From Crocosphaera chwakensis CCY0110 (GTDB lineage Bacteria > Cyanobacteriota > Cyanobacteriia > Cyanobacteriales > Microcystaceae): DNA of 64,000 nt. Below are positions 1-8,560 of the stretch, piece by piece; within the stretch, counting starts at the first letter, position 1; the number at the start of each line of letters is the position of its first letter. The stretch spans positions 18,366 to 82,365 of the forward strand of contig NZ_AAXW01000019.1 of assembly GCF_000169335.1 (NCBI RefSeq), read 5' to 3'. Below the pieces are notes generated by a model that worked only from the letters and a program-made list of their open reading frames with translations, had not been told where the DNA came from and did not search any database. Made by a program: the position numbers and the translations under genes.

Positions 1-596
1 TTATAGCAGATGATAATATTGATAATTGCTTAATCTTACAATATCTTCTTGAACCTATAGGGTTTGAAGTTATAATGGCTTACAATGGTCAACAAGAAGT
101 AGACCTTGCTCAACAAATAAGCCCTGACTTGATTTTAACTGATATTATTATGCCTCTGAAAAGTGGCATAGAAGCCATTCAAGAAATACGAAAAATACCA
201 GAACTTAAATGTATTCCAATTATTGCTCTTTCAGCTAGTGTTTCTAAGATGCAACAGCACGAAAGTTTAGAAGCAGGTTGTAACGAGTTTTTACCTAAAC
301 CTGTAGATACTAGATTATTATTATCTAACCTTCAAAAATATCTTCAATTGGAATGGATTTATGAGTCAATATTTAAGCCAGAAGAAACTTTAGAATTAAT
401 TGCTCCTCCTGTTGAAATCATTAATCAAATCACTGATCTAGTTAATAAAGGACGAATTTTAGCCATTGCTAAAGTTGCTCAACAATTAAAACACCAAGCT
501 CCACAATGGGCTGTGTTTGCCGATCATCTCAATGAGTTAGCTGAAGCGTTTGATCTTGACGCAATTCGCAAATTTTTGAGTCAATTTTACCTGTGA
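1..596 (+). CDS. Response-regulator receiver protein, 3' part (start lies before the window)
   Basis: The reading frame is open from base 3 without a start, so the gene begins upstream. A receiver (REC) domain is visible. It has the acidic pair in IADDN at the very edge, the phospho-acceptor Asp in LILTDIIMP, the Ser/Ala switch residue in IIALSAS and the conserved Lys in FLPKPVD. REC domains take a phosphoryl group from a sensor kinase. The last 75 residues or so are helical. They resemble the C-terminal tail of the hybrid kinase at 47.3-50.9 kb in layout (a helical QQ-rich module ending close after a REC domain), so this is probably the C-terminus of a large hybrid histidine kinase. The kinase part is not in the window, so a stand-alone regulator is also possible. 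Confidence 0.85.
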   Translation, partial: IADDNIDNCLILQYLLEPIGFEVIMAYNGQQEVDLAQQISPDLILTDIIMPLKSGIEAIQEIRKIPELKCIPIIALSASVSKMQQHESLEAGCNEFLPKPVDTRLLLSNLQKYLQLEWIYESIFKPEETLELIAPPVEIINQITDLVNKGRILAIAKVAQQLKHQAPQWAVFADHLNELAEAFDLDAIRKFLSQFYL

Positions 597-736
597 AATT
601 TTCGGAATGAGAAACTCCTTGCCAAAACTTACCGATTTCTGATATCGAAGTGACGTTAAATTAACTAAATAGGCTTTTGTTGCGATCGCCCTCTTGACAA
701 ATTACCCTAGTTCGAGTAATAAATAGAGTAAAGGAA

Positions 737-888
737 AGTCAGCCTAGTTTCTTGATTCCCAAAATGGGAAGTTAAGAAAGCGGGGGAACCAACTTAGGGG
801 GCGCATTTCTAGGGAAAAGCCATCTAGAAAGGGATAACTCTCAATCCTAGCCCGTCAGCTAACCTCGTCGGCAATGAGAGAGGACTGA
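737..888 (+). promoter_or_regulatory. c-di-AMP riboswitch aptamer (ydaO/yuaA class)
   Basis: The conserved ydaO/yuaA blocks appear in order: GCGGGGGAACCAA at 780-792, GGGGGCGCAT at 797-806, GGGATAACTC at 831-840 and CCCGTCAGCTAACCTCG from 851, followed by GAGAGG near 876. Supporting stems are TTTCTT/AAGAAA with TTCCC/GGGAA (748-779) and TTTCTAG/CTAGAAA (806-830). This class binds cyclic di-AMP, usually switches expression off, and sits ahead of genes for osmolyte and ion transport or cell-wall turnover. Here it faces an ExoD-like gene and a P-type ATPase, starting some 320 bases before the first start codon. The class assignment is from recognised consensus blocks; no covariance search was run. 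Confidence 0.88.
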
Positions 889-895
889 AAAATCA

Positions 896-960
896 GCATT
901 TTGACCAACGGTCAGAGCAGGCTCCGTCGTTGTAAGGCGGAGTAATCTCTGACAAAATGC
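896..960 (+). promoter_or_regulatory. Long hairpin 3' of the riboswitch, possible expression platform
   Basis: Three nested stems are visible: GCATTTT (896-902) with AAAATGC (954-960), GTCAGAG (911-917) with CTCTGAC (947-953), and CTCCG (922-926) with CGGAG (938-942). It begins eight bases after the aptamer. No U-run follows, so it is not a classic intrinsic terminator. It could be part of the switching mechanism or a stabilising leader structure. Confidence 0.45.
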
Positions 961-1151
961 CTTGATTTCATTCAGTGACTCTGAGTTTGACGCTACTTTA
1001 ACTTAGATTGTTGTTTTGAAATTGAGGCTAAAGGTATGAGAAGCACATAACAAAAAGAACTTAAAAACAAAATATAGGCATTTTTTAGCGATAGATAGCT
1101 GAAACCTATTTTGGTAGCTATTTAGCAAAAGAAATGGACTCAAACCACTAG

Positions 1152-1171
1152 GGGCGAACTGATGTTCGCCC
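1152..1171. repeat. Small palindrome in the exoD leader
   Basis: GGGCGAAC and GTTCGCCC form an 8-bp stem with a TGAT loop, followed by CTTAAAAAA. It lies about 40 bases before the exoD-like start. The following run is A-rich rather than U-rich, so a terminator on + is unlikely. It may be a dispersed cyanobacterial palindrome or part of the riboswitch-controlled leader. Confidence 0.4.
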
Positions 1172-1211
1172 TTAAAAAATAGGGTTATCAATAAAAATAA
1201 AGGATTAGTGA

Positions 1212-1817
1212 ATGAAATTAAGATTTTCTGAGGATATTGAAACTTTACTTCATTGTTTGCTCCTGCATCCTCTGACTGTAAGAGAAATTCTCCTACAAAC
1301 GTCAGAACGAGGTTTTTGTTTAACCATCAGTTTGCTGGTGTTACCGTTTTTATTTCCCATACCTCCTGGCTTTTCTAGCATTTTGGGGGGAGGTTGTTTA
1401 CTGTTATCCCTGCAAATGGGTTTGGGACGGCGATCGCCTTGGCTACCCAAATTCGTGGCTAAATTCCAATTTCCTAGAAATTTTACAGCACAATTACTCA
1501 AAAATTTGAATAAAGTAACAAAAAACCTAGAAAAAGTCTGCTGTCCTCGCTTTTTCACCGTCGCTAACCATCCCCTTGTCTGGCGAAGCAATGGCTTCTG
1601 TATGGCCTGGTTAGCCCTATTACTGATGTTACCTATTCCCTTTACAAACCCTCTACCCACCATCGCTATTTTGATTTTAGCCGTGGCTACCCTCGAAAAA
1701 GACGGGCTTTTAATGTGTGTCGGTTATGGTTTAACCCTAGTAAATACCCTATTTTTTGGTTCTCTGGCTTATCTAGCTTGGCAAGATCCCCAATTTTTAC
1801 CCAAAATCTTTCAATAA
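1212..1817 (+). CDS. Exopolysaccharide synthesis ExoD-like membrane protein
   Basis: A 201-residue protein resembling the ExoD family, named after a Rhizobium gene linked to exopolysaccharide production and alkali tolerance; the biochemical role of the family is not established. It has a soluble N-terminus, a hydrophobic segment near residues 40-75 (SLLVLPFLFPIPPGFSS), a cytoplasmic Arg/Lys-rich middle, and two more membrane segments near 135-190. The P-F-PIP-G pattern after the first segment and the LPIPFTNPLPT pattern in the second half look like an internal repeat, which fits ExoD. It is the first gene behind the c-di-AMP riboswitch and is only 19 bases from the P-type ATPase, so the two are probably co-transcribed. 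That would make an envelope protein and a cation pump targets of the same second messenger. Confidence 0.72.
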   Translation: MKLRFSEDIETLLHCLLLHPLTVREILLQTSERGFCLTISLLVLPFLFPIPPGFSSILGGGCLLLSLQMGLGRRSPWLPKFVAKFQFPRNFTAQLLKNLNKVTKNLEKVCCPRFFTVANHPLVWRSNGFCMAWLALLLMLPIPFTNPLPTIAILILAVATLEKDGLLMCVGYGLTLVNTLFFGSLAYLAWQDPQFLPKIFQ

Positions 1818-1836
1818 TACTCTTAAATTAACTTCT

Positions 1837-4653
1837 ATGACCTTTCCTACCACCTCGACTCCCTTATCTCCTGTTTTTCCCGAACTCAGTGACTCATGGC
1901 AGACCCTGTCTGTCGAAGTATCCCTAGAAAAATTACAAAGTGATGCTGACAAAGGGTTAAACCAGCAACAAATCCAACAACGTCAACAATACTTCGGTCC
2001 GAATGAACTCAAAGAAATGAGTGGCCGTTCCCTTTTAAAAATTTTATGGGAACAATTCACCAATATCATGCTGGTGATGTTGATGGCTGTCGCTTTAATT
2101 TCTGCTGTTCTCGATCTACGCAAAGGAGAATTCCCTAAAGATGCGGTGGCTATCTTTGCTATTGTTATCCTTAACGGATTATTAGGCTATTTTCAAGAAA
2201 GTCAAGCAGAAAAAGCTCTAGCAGCCTTGAAACGATTATCCTCTCCTAATGTACGAGTTATTCGTGCCAGTGAAATAGAAGAAATTTCAGCCACCGAACT
2301 CGTTCCAGGGGACATTATGTTATTGGAGGCTGGTGTCTCTATTGCAGCTGATGGCCGTTTAATCGAAAGCCAAAACCTACAAATTCGTGAATCTGCCTTA
2401 ACCGGAGAAGCGGAAACCGTCAATAAACAAGCTAATATCATTTTAGGGGAAGGGGTTCCTTTAGGCGATCGCATCAATTTAGTGTTTCAAGGGACGGAAG
2501 TGGTTCAGGGACGGGGCAAAGTGCTAGTGACTCGCACTGGTATGGACACAGAGATCGGTCACATTGCTACCCTTATCCAAGGTGTTGAAGCAGAAGATAC
2601 CCCCCTGCAACGAAGAATGTCCCAACTTGGCAATGTCTTAGTTAGTAGTTCTCTGGTGTTAGTGGTTTTAGTGGTATTTGTGGGGGTTTTGCGCTCAGGA
2701 TGGCAAAATTTTGAAGAATTATTAGAGGTTTCCTTGAGTATGGCGGTGGCAGTGGTTCCCGAAGGGTTGCCGGCGGTAGTAACCGTAACCTTAGCCATTG
2801 GGACTCAGCGCATGGTACGTCGTCACGCTTTAATTCGTAAATTGCCGGCGGTGGAAACCTTGGGGTCCGTTACTACCATTTGTTCCGATAAAACTGGAAC
2901 CCTAACCCAAAATAAAATGGTGGTTCAAAAGATTCATACAGGAACCGATACCTACGAAGTCACTGGGGAAGGATATGCCCCGCAAGGAGATTTTATCGTC
3001 CAGGATAGTGATGAGTATGAAATCAATACAGAATTAGAACAATTATTACGGGCTTGTGTGTTATGCAATGATGCTTTACTGCACAAAAAAGGTAAAAACT
3101 GGGAAATTTTAGGCGATCCCACTGAAGGGGCGTTATTGACCTTAGCCGGTAAAGGGGGATTTTATCGCGAAGATTTATGGTTAGAGATGCCCCGAATTGC
3201 TGAAATTCCCTTTTCTTCCGAACGCAAACGAATGTCAGTGGTGGTTCAGACGTTTCAAGAGAAAGGAGGAAACTCCTATGTTATGTATAGCAAGGGTTCC
3301 CCAGAAATTATTTTAGAACGATGCACCAAGGTTTATCGAAACAATCAAGCGGTTTCTCTAAATGGTGAACAACGAAAGCAAATTTTAGCCCAAAACGATC
3401 AATGGGCTGCCCAAGGATTACGGGTGTTAGGGTTAGGGATAAAACCCTTAGAGGAGATTCCCGAAGATAATGATTCAGAAAAAGCAGAAAACGAGCTAAT
3501 TTGGTTGGGATTAGTGGCCATGATTGATGCCCCACGAAAAGAAGTTAAACAAGCGGTGTTAAATTGCCGTCAAGCTGGTATTCGCCCCGTTATGATTACA
3601 GGAGATCATCCCTTAACTGCCCAAGCGATCGCCACTGAGTTAGGTATTTCCCAACCCCATGATTCCATTGTCACAGGCCAAGAGTTACAGGCAATGAATA
3701 CACTTGAACTGAGAAAAATTGTCTCAGACGTAAGTGTTTATGCTCGTGTTGCCCCGGAACATAAATTGCAAATTGTTCAGGCCTTGCAACACCAAGGGGA
3801 GTTTGTGGCCATGACAGGGGACGGGGTGAATGATGCTCCGGCACTCAAACAAGCAGATATTGGCATCGCGATGGGGATCACTGGAACCGATGTCAGTAAA
3901 GAGGCCAGCGATGCGATTTTACTGGATGATAACTTTGCTACCATTGTCGCTGCGACAGAAGAGGGACGGGTGGTTTACGACAATATTCGTCGCTTCATCA
4001 AATACATTTTAGGCAGTAATATCGGCGAAGTTTTGGTTATTGCTGCAGCCCCCCTCATTGGGTTGGGTGGAGTTCCCCTATCGCCGTTACAAATTCTCTG
4101 GATGAACCTTGTTACCGATGGTTTACCCGCTTTAGCCTTAGCCATGGAACCAGCAGAACCCAACGTGATGCAGCGTCCTCCTTATAGTCCCCGTGAAAGC
4201 ATTTTTTCGAGGGGTTTGGGCTTATATATGGTGAGAATTGGGGTTATTTTTGCTATTTTGACGATTATTTTAATGGTATGGGCTTATGATCACGCTCATC
4301 AATCTGGTGATCCTAATCGCTGGAAAACTATGGTATTTACTACTTTGTGTTTAGCCCAGATGGGCCACGGGTTGGCAGTGCGATCGGATAGTCAGTTAAC
4401 CATTAATCTCAATCCTTTTTCTAATCCCTACATTTTAGGGGCAGTCACTTTAACCACCTCTTTACAAATTTTGTTGATTTATGTTCCTCCGTTACAACAG
4501 TTTTTTGGCACTCATGTTTTGAGTTTTTCTGAATTGTTAATCTGTTTTGGATTTAGTGCGTTAATGTTTGTTTGGATTGAGCTAGAAAAGTTAGTTTCTC
4601 GGTGGTTTTTATCGAAAAAATCAAAGTCTAAATCTAACTTCAACCGCATTTAA
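1837..4653 (+). CDS. P-type cation-transporting ATPase, P2A (Ca2+-ATPase-like)
   Basis: A 938-residue plasma- or thylakoid-membrane ion pump driven by ATP. All catalytic motifs are present: TGEAETV in the actuator domain, the phosphorylated Asp351 in CSDKTGTLT, TGDHPLTA, and the hinge TGDGVNDAPALKQADIG. The M4 motif VVPEGLP and the M6 segment WMNLVTDGLPA, plus SNIGE in M5, match the Ca2+-coordinating positions of SERCA-type pumps. In the predicted M8 the position of the SERCA site-I glutamate appears to be Gln (CLAQMGHG), so the number of ions or the specificity may differ. Cyanobacterial relatives are annotated variously as Ca2+, Na+ or generic cation pumps. It follows the ExoD-like gene by 19 bases and lies under the c-di-AMP riboswitch, which suggests an ion or osmotic homeostasis role. 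Confidence 0.93.
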   Translation: MTFPTTSTPLSPVFPELSDSWQTLSVEVSLEKLQSDADKGLNQQQIQQRQQYFGPNELKEMSGRSLLKILWEQFTNIMLVMLMAVALISAVLDLRKGEFPKDAVAIFAIVILNGLLGYFQESQAEKALAALKRLSSPNVRVIRASEIEEISATELVPGDIMLLEAGVSIAADGRLIESQNLQIRESALTGEAETVNKQANIILGEGVPLGDRINLVFQGTEVVQGRGKVLVTRTGMDTEIGHIATLIQGVEAEDTPLQRRMSQLGNVLVSSSLVLVVLVVFVGVLRSGWQNFEELLEVSLSMAVAVVPEGLPAVVTVTLAIGTQRMVRRHALIRKLPAVETLGSVTTICSDKTGTLTQNKMVVQKIHTGTDTYEVTGEGYAPQGDFIVQDSDEYEINTELEQLLRACVLCNDALLHKKGKNWEILGDPTEGALLTLAGKGGFYREDLWLEMPRIAEIPFSSERKRMSVVVQTFQEKGGNSYVMYSKGSPEIILERCTKVYRNNQAVSLNGEQRKQILAQNDQWAAQGLRVLGLGIKPLEEIPEDNDSEKAENELIWLGLVAMIDAPRKEVKQAVLNCRQAGIRPVMITGDHPLTAQAIATELGISQPHDSIVTGQELQAMNTLELRKIVSDVSVYARVAPEHKLQIVQALQHQGEFVAMTGDGVNDAPALKQADIGIAMGITGTDVSKEASDAILLDDNFATIVAATEEGRVVYDNIRRFIKYILGSNIGEVLVIAAAPLIGLGGVPLSPLQILWMNLVTDGLPALALAMEPAEPNVMQRPPYSPRESIFSRGLGLYMVRIGVIFAILTIILMVWAYDHAHQSGDPNRWKTMVFTTLCLAQMGHGLAVRSDSQLTINLNPFSNPYILGAVTLTTSLQILLIYVPPLQQFFGTHVLSFSELLICFGFSALMFVWIELEKLVSRWFLSKKSKSKSNFNRI

Positions 4654-4675
4654 ACCAGGCTTTCTAAAATTCCCA

Positions 4676-4706
4676 GGATAGGCTGAAAACCTTACATTGC
4701 CTATCC
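4676..4706. other. Intergenic inverted repeat
   Basis: GGATAGGC (4676-4683) and GCCTATCC (4699-4706) form an 8-bp stem with a 15-base loop between the P-ATPase and the next permease. There is no U-run, so it may be a processing or stability element rather than a terminator. Confidence 0.3.
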
Positions 4707-4748
4707 ACTATTCTCTGTTACCTAGGGCTAAGCTCTATAGTTAAATTA

Positions 4749-6533
4749 ATGCAAATTTTTCTAACTGTTTCGATTATTATTATTGCTTTAGTTTTCTTTA
4801 TATTTGAATGGTTATCGGCTGATTTAACTGCTTTGTCGGTGGCTGTTGTTTTAATTTTACTCAAGTTAGTGAGTCCAGAAGAAGGAATTTCAGGCTTTGC
4901 TAATAATGCCACTATTACGGTGATGGCTATGTTTATTTTAAGTGCAGGAATTACTCGTACAGGGGTTATACAAATTGTTCGCGATTTATTGATCAAATGG
5001 GGCGGAAAAAATGCCAGTCAACAAATTTTAGTGATGGGGTTAGTTATCGGTCCTATCAGTGCCTTTATTAATAATACGGCTGTTGTGGCGATTTTTTTAC
5101 CTATTGTTGAAGCTTGGTGCAAACAACAGAAAATATCCGTTTCAAAATTATTAATTCCGTTATCTTTTGTAACTATTTTAGGCGGAATGTTAACCTTAAT
5201 TGGCACATCTACTAATATTTTAGCTAGTGGGATTTCTAAACAGTTAGGTTACGGAGAATTTAGTTTATTTCAGTTTACAGGATTAGGAATGATTACTTTT
5301 GTTATTGGTTTAGTTTATTTAATGGTTTTTGCCCCTAAATTACTACCTGAAAGAATACCAGCAAAAAGTAATTTAATGAGTGAAAATTATAACTTAAAAG
5401 ATTATGTTACAGAATTGATTATTTTACCGAGTTCTAGTTTAGTCAAACAAACATTAAGGCAAAGTGGGATACAACGTAAATTTGACATTGATGTCTTAGA
5501 ATTAATCCATAATGATACCCATTTTTTACCCCCTTTTGCTGATAAAAAGTTATCCGTTGGAGACATATTATTAGTTAGAGGAAGTCGAGAAAGTTTACTA
5601 GAAATTAAAGATGAAAAAGGAGTCGAAATTTTTGCAGATTTTAAATTTAGTAACCTCGAACAAAATAATAAAGAAAATGAGGAAAAAATAGCGGAAGTTT
5701 TGGTCTTATCTAATTCTCGTTTAATTGGTTCAACCCTAAAAGATTTAAGGTTTCGACAACGGTATAATGGTACTATTTTAGCCATTCGCCGAGGGGAAGA
5801 ATTAGTCAGAGAGAGACTCGGAAAAGTTCCCATTAAATTTGGAGATTTATTACTCATACAAGCACCAAAAGAGAGTTTTATTGGTCTACAAACAACTAGA
5901 GAATTATTAGTATTAGAAGAAAGAGACTTAGACACTCTAAGAACTGATAAAGCTTGGATAGCCTTAAGCATTATTTTAGGAGTTATTTTAATTGCTGCTT
6001 TTAATATTTTGTCTATCTTAGTTAGTAGTTTAGTTGGAGTGATTTTAATGGTCATTACTGGCTGTTTAAAACCAGGAGAAATTTATGGGGCAGTCCGTTG
6101 GGATATTATCTTTTTATTAGCAGGATTAATTCCTTTAGGGATTGCCATGGAAAACTCAGGAACAACTGAATGGTTAGCTAATTTTTTAGTCAATGTAGGA
6201 GGAGATTTATCAGGTTACTGGATTTTGACTTGTTTCTATATTGTCACTTCCTTGATGACAGAAATTTTATCCAATAATGCCAGTGTTGTTTTAATGATTC
6301 CTATTGCTGCTGAAGTCGCAAAAAGCTTAAGTTTAAATCCTGTGGCATTTATTTTTGCCGTTACTTTTGCTGCTTCTAATAGCTTTTTAACTCCTATTGG
6401 CTACCAAACAAACACAATGGTTTATGCACCAGGAGGCTATAAATTTTCAGATTTTGCAAAAATTGGTTTATGGCTCAATTTGCTATTTATGATAGTAACC
6501 CCGTTACTGATTACCTTAATTTATGGTCTGTAA
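4749..6533 (+). CDS. SLC13/DASS-type permease with two TrkA-C (RCK_C) domains
   Basis: A 594-residue inner-membrane transporter of the ion-transporter superfamily, related to Na+-coupled dicarboxylate/sulfate carriers. Two half-transporters are visible. The first carries FINNTAVVAIFLP and LIGTSTNILASG; the second carries LSNNASVVLMIP and LTPIGYQTNTMV. These are the paired Asn/Thr hairpins that bind substrate in this family. Two TrkA-C domains, near residues 212-300 and 305-395, sit in the cytoplasmic loop and probably bind a small regulatory ligand. In cyanobacteria proteins of this build have been linked to sulfate or other anion uptake, but the substrate cannot be read from sequence. The next permease starts 24 bases downstream, so the two are probably in one operon. 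Confidence 0.85.
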   Translation: MQIFLTVSIIIIALVFFIFEWLSADLTALSVAVVLILLKLVSPEEGISGFANNATITVMAMFILSAGITRTGVIQIVRDLLIKWGGKNASQQILVMGLVIGPISAFINNTAVVAIFLPIVEAWCKQQKISVSKLLIPLSFVTILGGMLTLIGTSTNILASGISKQLGYGEFSLFQFTGLGMITFVIGLVYLMVFAPKLLPERIPAKSNLMSENYNLKDYVTELIILPSSSLVKQTLRQSGIQRKFDIDVLELIHNDTHFLPPFADKKLSVGDILLVRGSRESLLEIKDEKGVEIFADFKFSNLEQNNKENEEKIAEVLVLSNSRLIGSTLKDLRFRQRYNGTILAIRRGEELVRERLGKVPIKFGDLLLIQAPKESFIGLQTTRELLVLEERDLDTLRTDKAWIALSIILGVILIAAFNILSILVSSLVGVILMVITGCLKPGEIYGAVRWDIIFLLAGLIPLGIAMENSGTTEWLANFLVNVGGDLSGYWILTCFYIVTSLMTEILSNNASVVLMIPIAAEVAKSLSLNPVAFIFAVTFAASNSFLTPIGYQTNTMVYAPGGYKFSDFAKIGLWLNLLFMIVTPLLITLIYGL

Positions 6534-6557
6534 TTAAACAATTAAGGATGAACAACT

Positions 6558-7892
6558 ATGTACTTACCCGCACTCATTTCTGTTTCTAGTTTTATCGGCG
6601 TAATGTTTATCATTATGACCGAAAGATTACACATCACTGCTGCTGCTTTTTTGGGGGCATTAATTCTTGTTTTTACCCATGTAATGACTTTACAAGAAGC
6701 TTTTGATTACATTAGTAAAAGTCATGGAACATTAGCCTTATTTTTTGGAGTAATGGTTCTAGTAAGAGCCTTTGAACCAACAAAAGTGTTTGAATATTTA
6801 GCCACTCAAATGGTATTAATGGCTAAAGGAAGTGGTAAACTTTTAGTTATCGGAATTATTGGTATTACTACTCCAATTTGTGCCGTTTTACCCAATGCTA
6901 CAACAGTGATGCTTTTAGCTCCATTAATTCCGCCAATTGCTCAAGAAATCGGTGTGGATTTTGTTCCTTTGCTCATTTTAATGGTATTTGTTGCTAACAG
7001 TGCCGGGCTATTAACATTAGTCGGAGATCCCGCTACTTTTATTGTCGGTGACTCCATTAATTTAAGCTTTACAGACTATCTCACTCGACTCAGTTTAGGA
7101 GGAGCGATCGCAGTTATCACTATTTTAGTTATGGCCCCGTTTCTTTTTGCTAAAATATGGAACAAAAAATTTACTAATTTAGATCAGTTACCCCACCCAA
7201 AAATTAATCATCCCAAAGTATTAATGTTAGGGGGAATTATCATTGCTTTTGTTCTCTTATTCTTTGTCATTGGCGAGTCTTTACCGACTCCTATTCCCCC
7301 TGCCTCTGTTGCCTTATTTGGGGCTGTATTAGCTTTGATTTTAGCCCATCAAAGTAAAATTGATACCATCAATAATATCTTTCGAGATTTAGATTGGAGT
7401 ACCCTATTATTTTTTATGTCCACCTTTGTTTTAATTGGAGGGTTACAAAAGACCGGAGTCACTAGCTATTTATCAAAATTACTCGCTGTTGTCATCGGTC
7501 AAAATATCATGTTAGGGGCATTAGTTCTCTTATTTTTAGTAGGAATTCTATCGAGTGTTGTCCCTAATATTCCCCTAGTTGTAGCAATGGTTCCTCTCTT
7601 AAAAGAGTATCTGGTTAACATTCATTTAGCCAGTCCTGATATCTTAAATCCTGACTTTTCGGGTCAGTTACCCCCCGAAGTTTTACCCTTATTTTATGCC
7701 ATGATGTTCGGGGCAACTTTAGGAGGAAATGGTACCTTAGTGGGAGCTTCTTCTAATATTGTGGCTGCAGGAGTTTCTGAACAACATGGTAAACCGATTT
7801 CGTTTAAAACCTTTCTTAAATATGGTTTACCTGTAATGATGATGCAGTTAGTTGTCTCTGCTTTATACGTGGTGATTTTCTTGTTAAAGTAA
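6558..7892 (+). CDS. SLC13/ArsB-NhaD-like ion permease
   Basis: A 444-residue polytopic membrane protein of the same superfamily as its upstream neighbour but without the TrkA-C insertion. It has about eleven hydrophobic segments. The two hairpin motifs are VLPNATTVMLLAP with LTLVGDPATFIVG in the first half and SVVPNIPLVVAMVP with NGTLVGASSNIVA in the second. The length and motifs fit the ArsB/NhaD/P-protein branch, whose members move arsenite, Na+/H+ or organic anions. The specific substrate is unknown. An AAGGATG-type ribosome-binding site precedes the ATG. Tandem placement with the SLC13-type carrier suggests a shared condition of use or a complementary import/export pair. Confidence 0.82.
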   Translation: MYLPALISVSSFIGVMFIIMTERLHITAAAFLGALILVFTHVMTLQEAFDYISKSHGTLALFFGVMVLVRAFEPTKVFEYLATQMVLMAKGSGKLLVIGIIGITTPICAVLPNATTVMLLAPLIPPIAQEIGVDFVPLLILMVFVANSAGLLTLVGDPATFIVGDSINLSFTDYLTRLSLGGAIAVITILVMAPFLFAKIWNKKFTNLDQLPHPKINHPKVLMLGGIIIAFVLLFFVIGESLPTPIPPASVALFGAVLALILAHQSKIDTINNIFRDLDWSTLLFFMSTFVLIGGLQKTGVTSYLSKLLAVVIGQNIMLGALVLLFLVGILSSVVPNIPLVVAMVPLLKEYLVNIHLASPDILNPDFSGQLPPEVLPLFYAMMFGATLGGNGTLVGASSNIVAAGVSEQHGKPISFKTFLKYGLPVMMMQLVVSALYVVIFLLK

Positions 7893-7959
7893 GAGTAAAT
7901 TGTAGAGGTAACTTATCACTTATCTCTACATTCACAAGATAAGAATAACTATTTTAACC

Positions 7960-8457
7960 ATGTTTCGACCCCAAAAAATTGAACCAAAAGAAGGCCAAGA
8001 GTCAGTATGGGACTATCCTCGTCCCCCTCGTTTAGAACCCTGTAATAAACATATCAAAATCATTTTTAATGGTGTTACGATTGTTGATACAAAAAAAGCT
8101 TATCGCGTCTTAGAAACCTCTCATCCTCCGTCCTATTATATTCCCCCCGAAGACATCAAAATGGAATACTTACAACCGACGGGAAAACAATCTTTTTGCG
8201 AATGGAAAGGGGCAGGAAATTATTACACCCTTACCGTCAATGATAAACAAGCGGTTAACGTTGCTTGGTATTACCCCAACCCCACCCCAGACTTTACCGA
8301 TATTAAAAATTATGTCGCTTTTTATCCCGATCCAATGGATGAATGTTTAGTGGATGGGGAAACCGTAACCCCTCAACCTGGAAACTTCTATGGAGGGTGG
8401 ATAACCTCTGATATTGTTGGACCATTCAAAGGAAGTCTCGGTAGTTGGGGATGGTAA
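7960..8457 (+). CDS. DUF427 family protein
   Basis: A 165-residue soluble protein that fits the DUF427 family: a compact beta fold with the pattern of an N-terminal strand pair (IKIIFNGVTIVDTKKAYRVL), a PPSYYIPPED segment, and the aromatic-rich FCEWKGAGNYYTL and VAWYYPNP motifs. The C-terminus ends in a Gly/Trp-rich stretch (GSLGSWGW). No catalytic role is established for the family. The gene stands alone between the permease and argC; a TGTAGAG/CTCTACA inverted repeat at 7901-7930 separates it from the permease. Confidence 0.85.
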   Translation: MFRPQKIEPKEGQESVWDYPRPPRLEPCNKHIKIIFNGVTIVDTKKAYRVLETSHPPSYYIPPEDIKMEYLQPTGKQSFCEWKGAGNYYTLTVNDKQAVNVAWYYPNPTPDFTDIKNYVAFYPDPMDECLVDGETVTPQPGNFYGGWITSDIVGPFKGSLGSWGW

Positions 8458-8560
8458 TTAACTGTAAGTTTACAAAACCTTTTGATTCAAAGCCCAATTT
8501 TAAGATTACAATGCGGTCAATGGCAATATTAATGAGAAATTGTATTAGGAATCAATAGAT

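Noticed and set aside
1152..1171. Intrinsic terminator in the exoD leader
   Set aside because: The stem is followed by CTTAAAAAA, not a T-run, on either strand; listed as a palindrome instead.
1250..1663. 137-residue minus-strand ORF
   Set aside because: Antisense to the ExoD-like gene, with basic low-complexity translation.
5402..6055. 217-residue minus-strand ORF
   Set aside because: It lies fully inside the SLC13 permease gene whose TrkA-C domains are clear; Lys/Ser/Thr-rich shadow translation.
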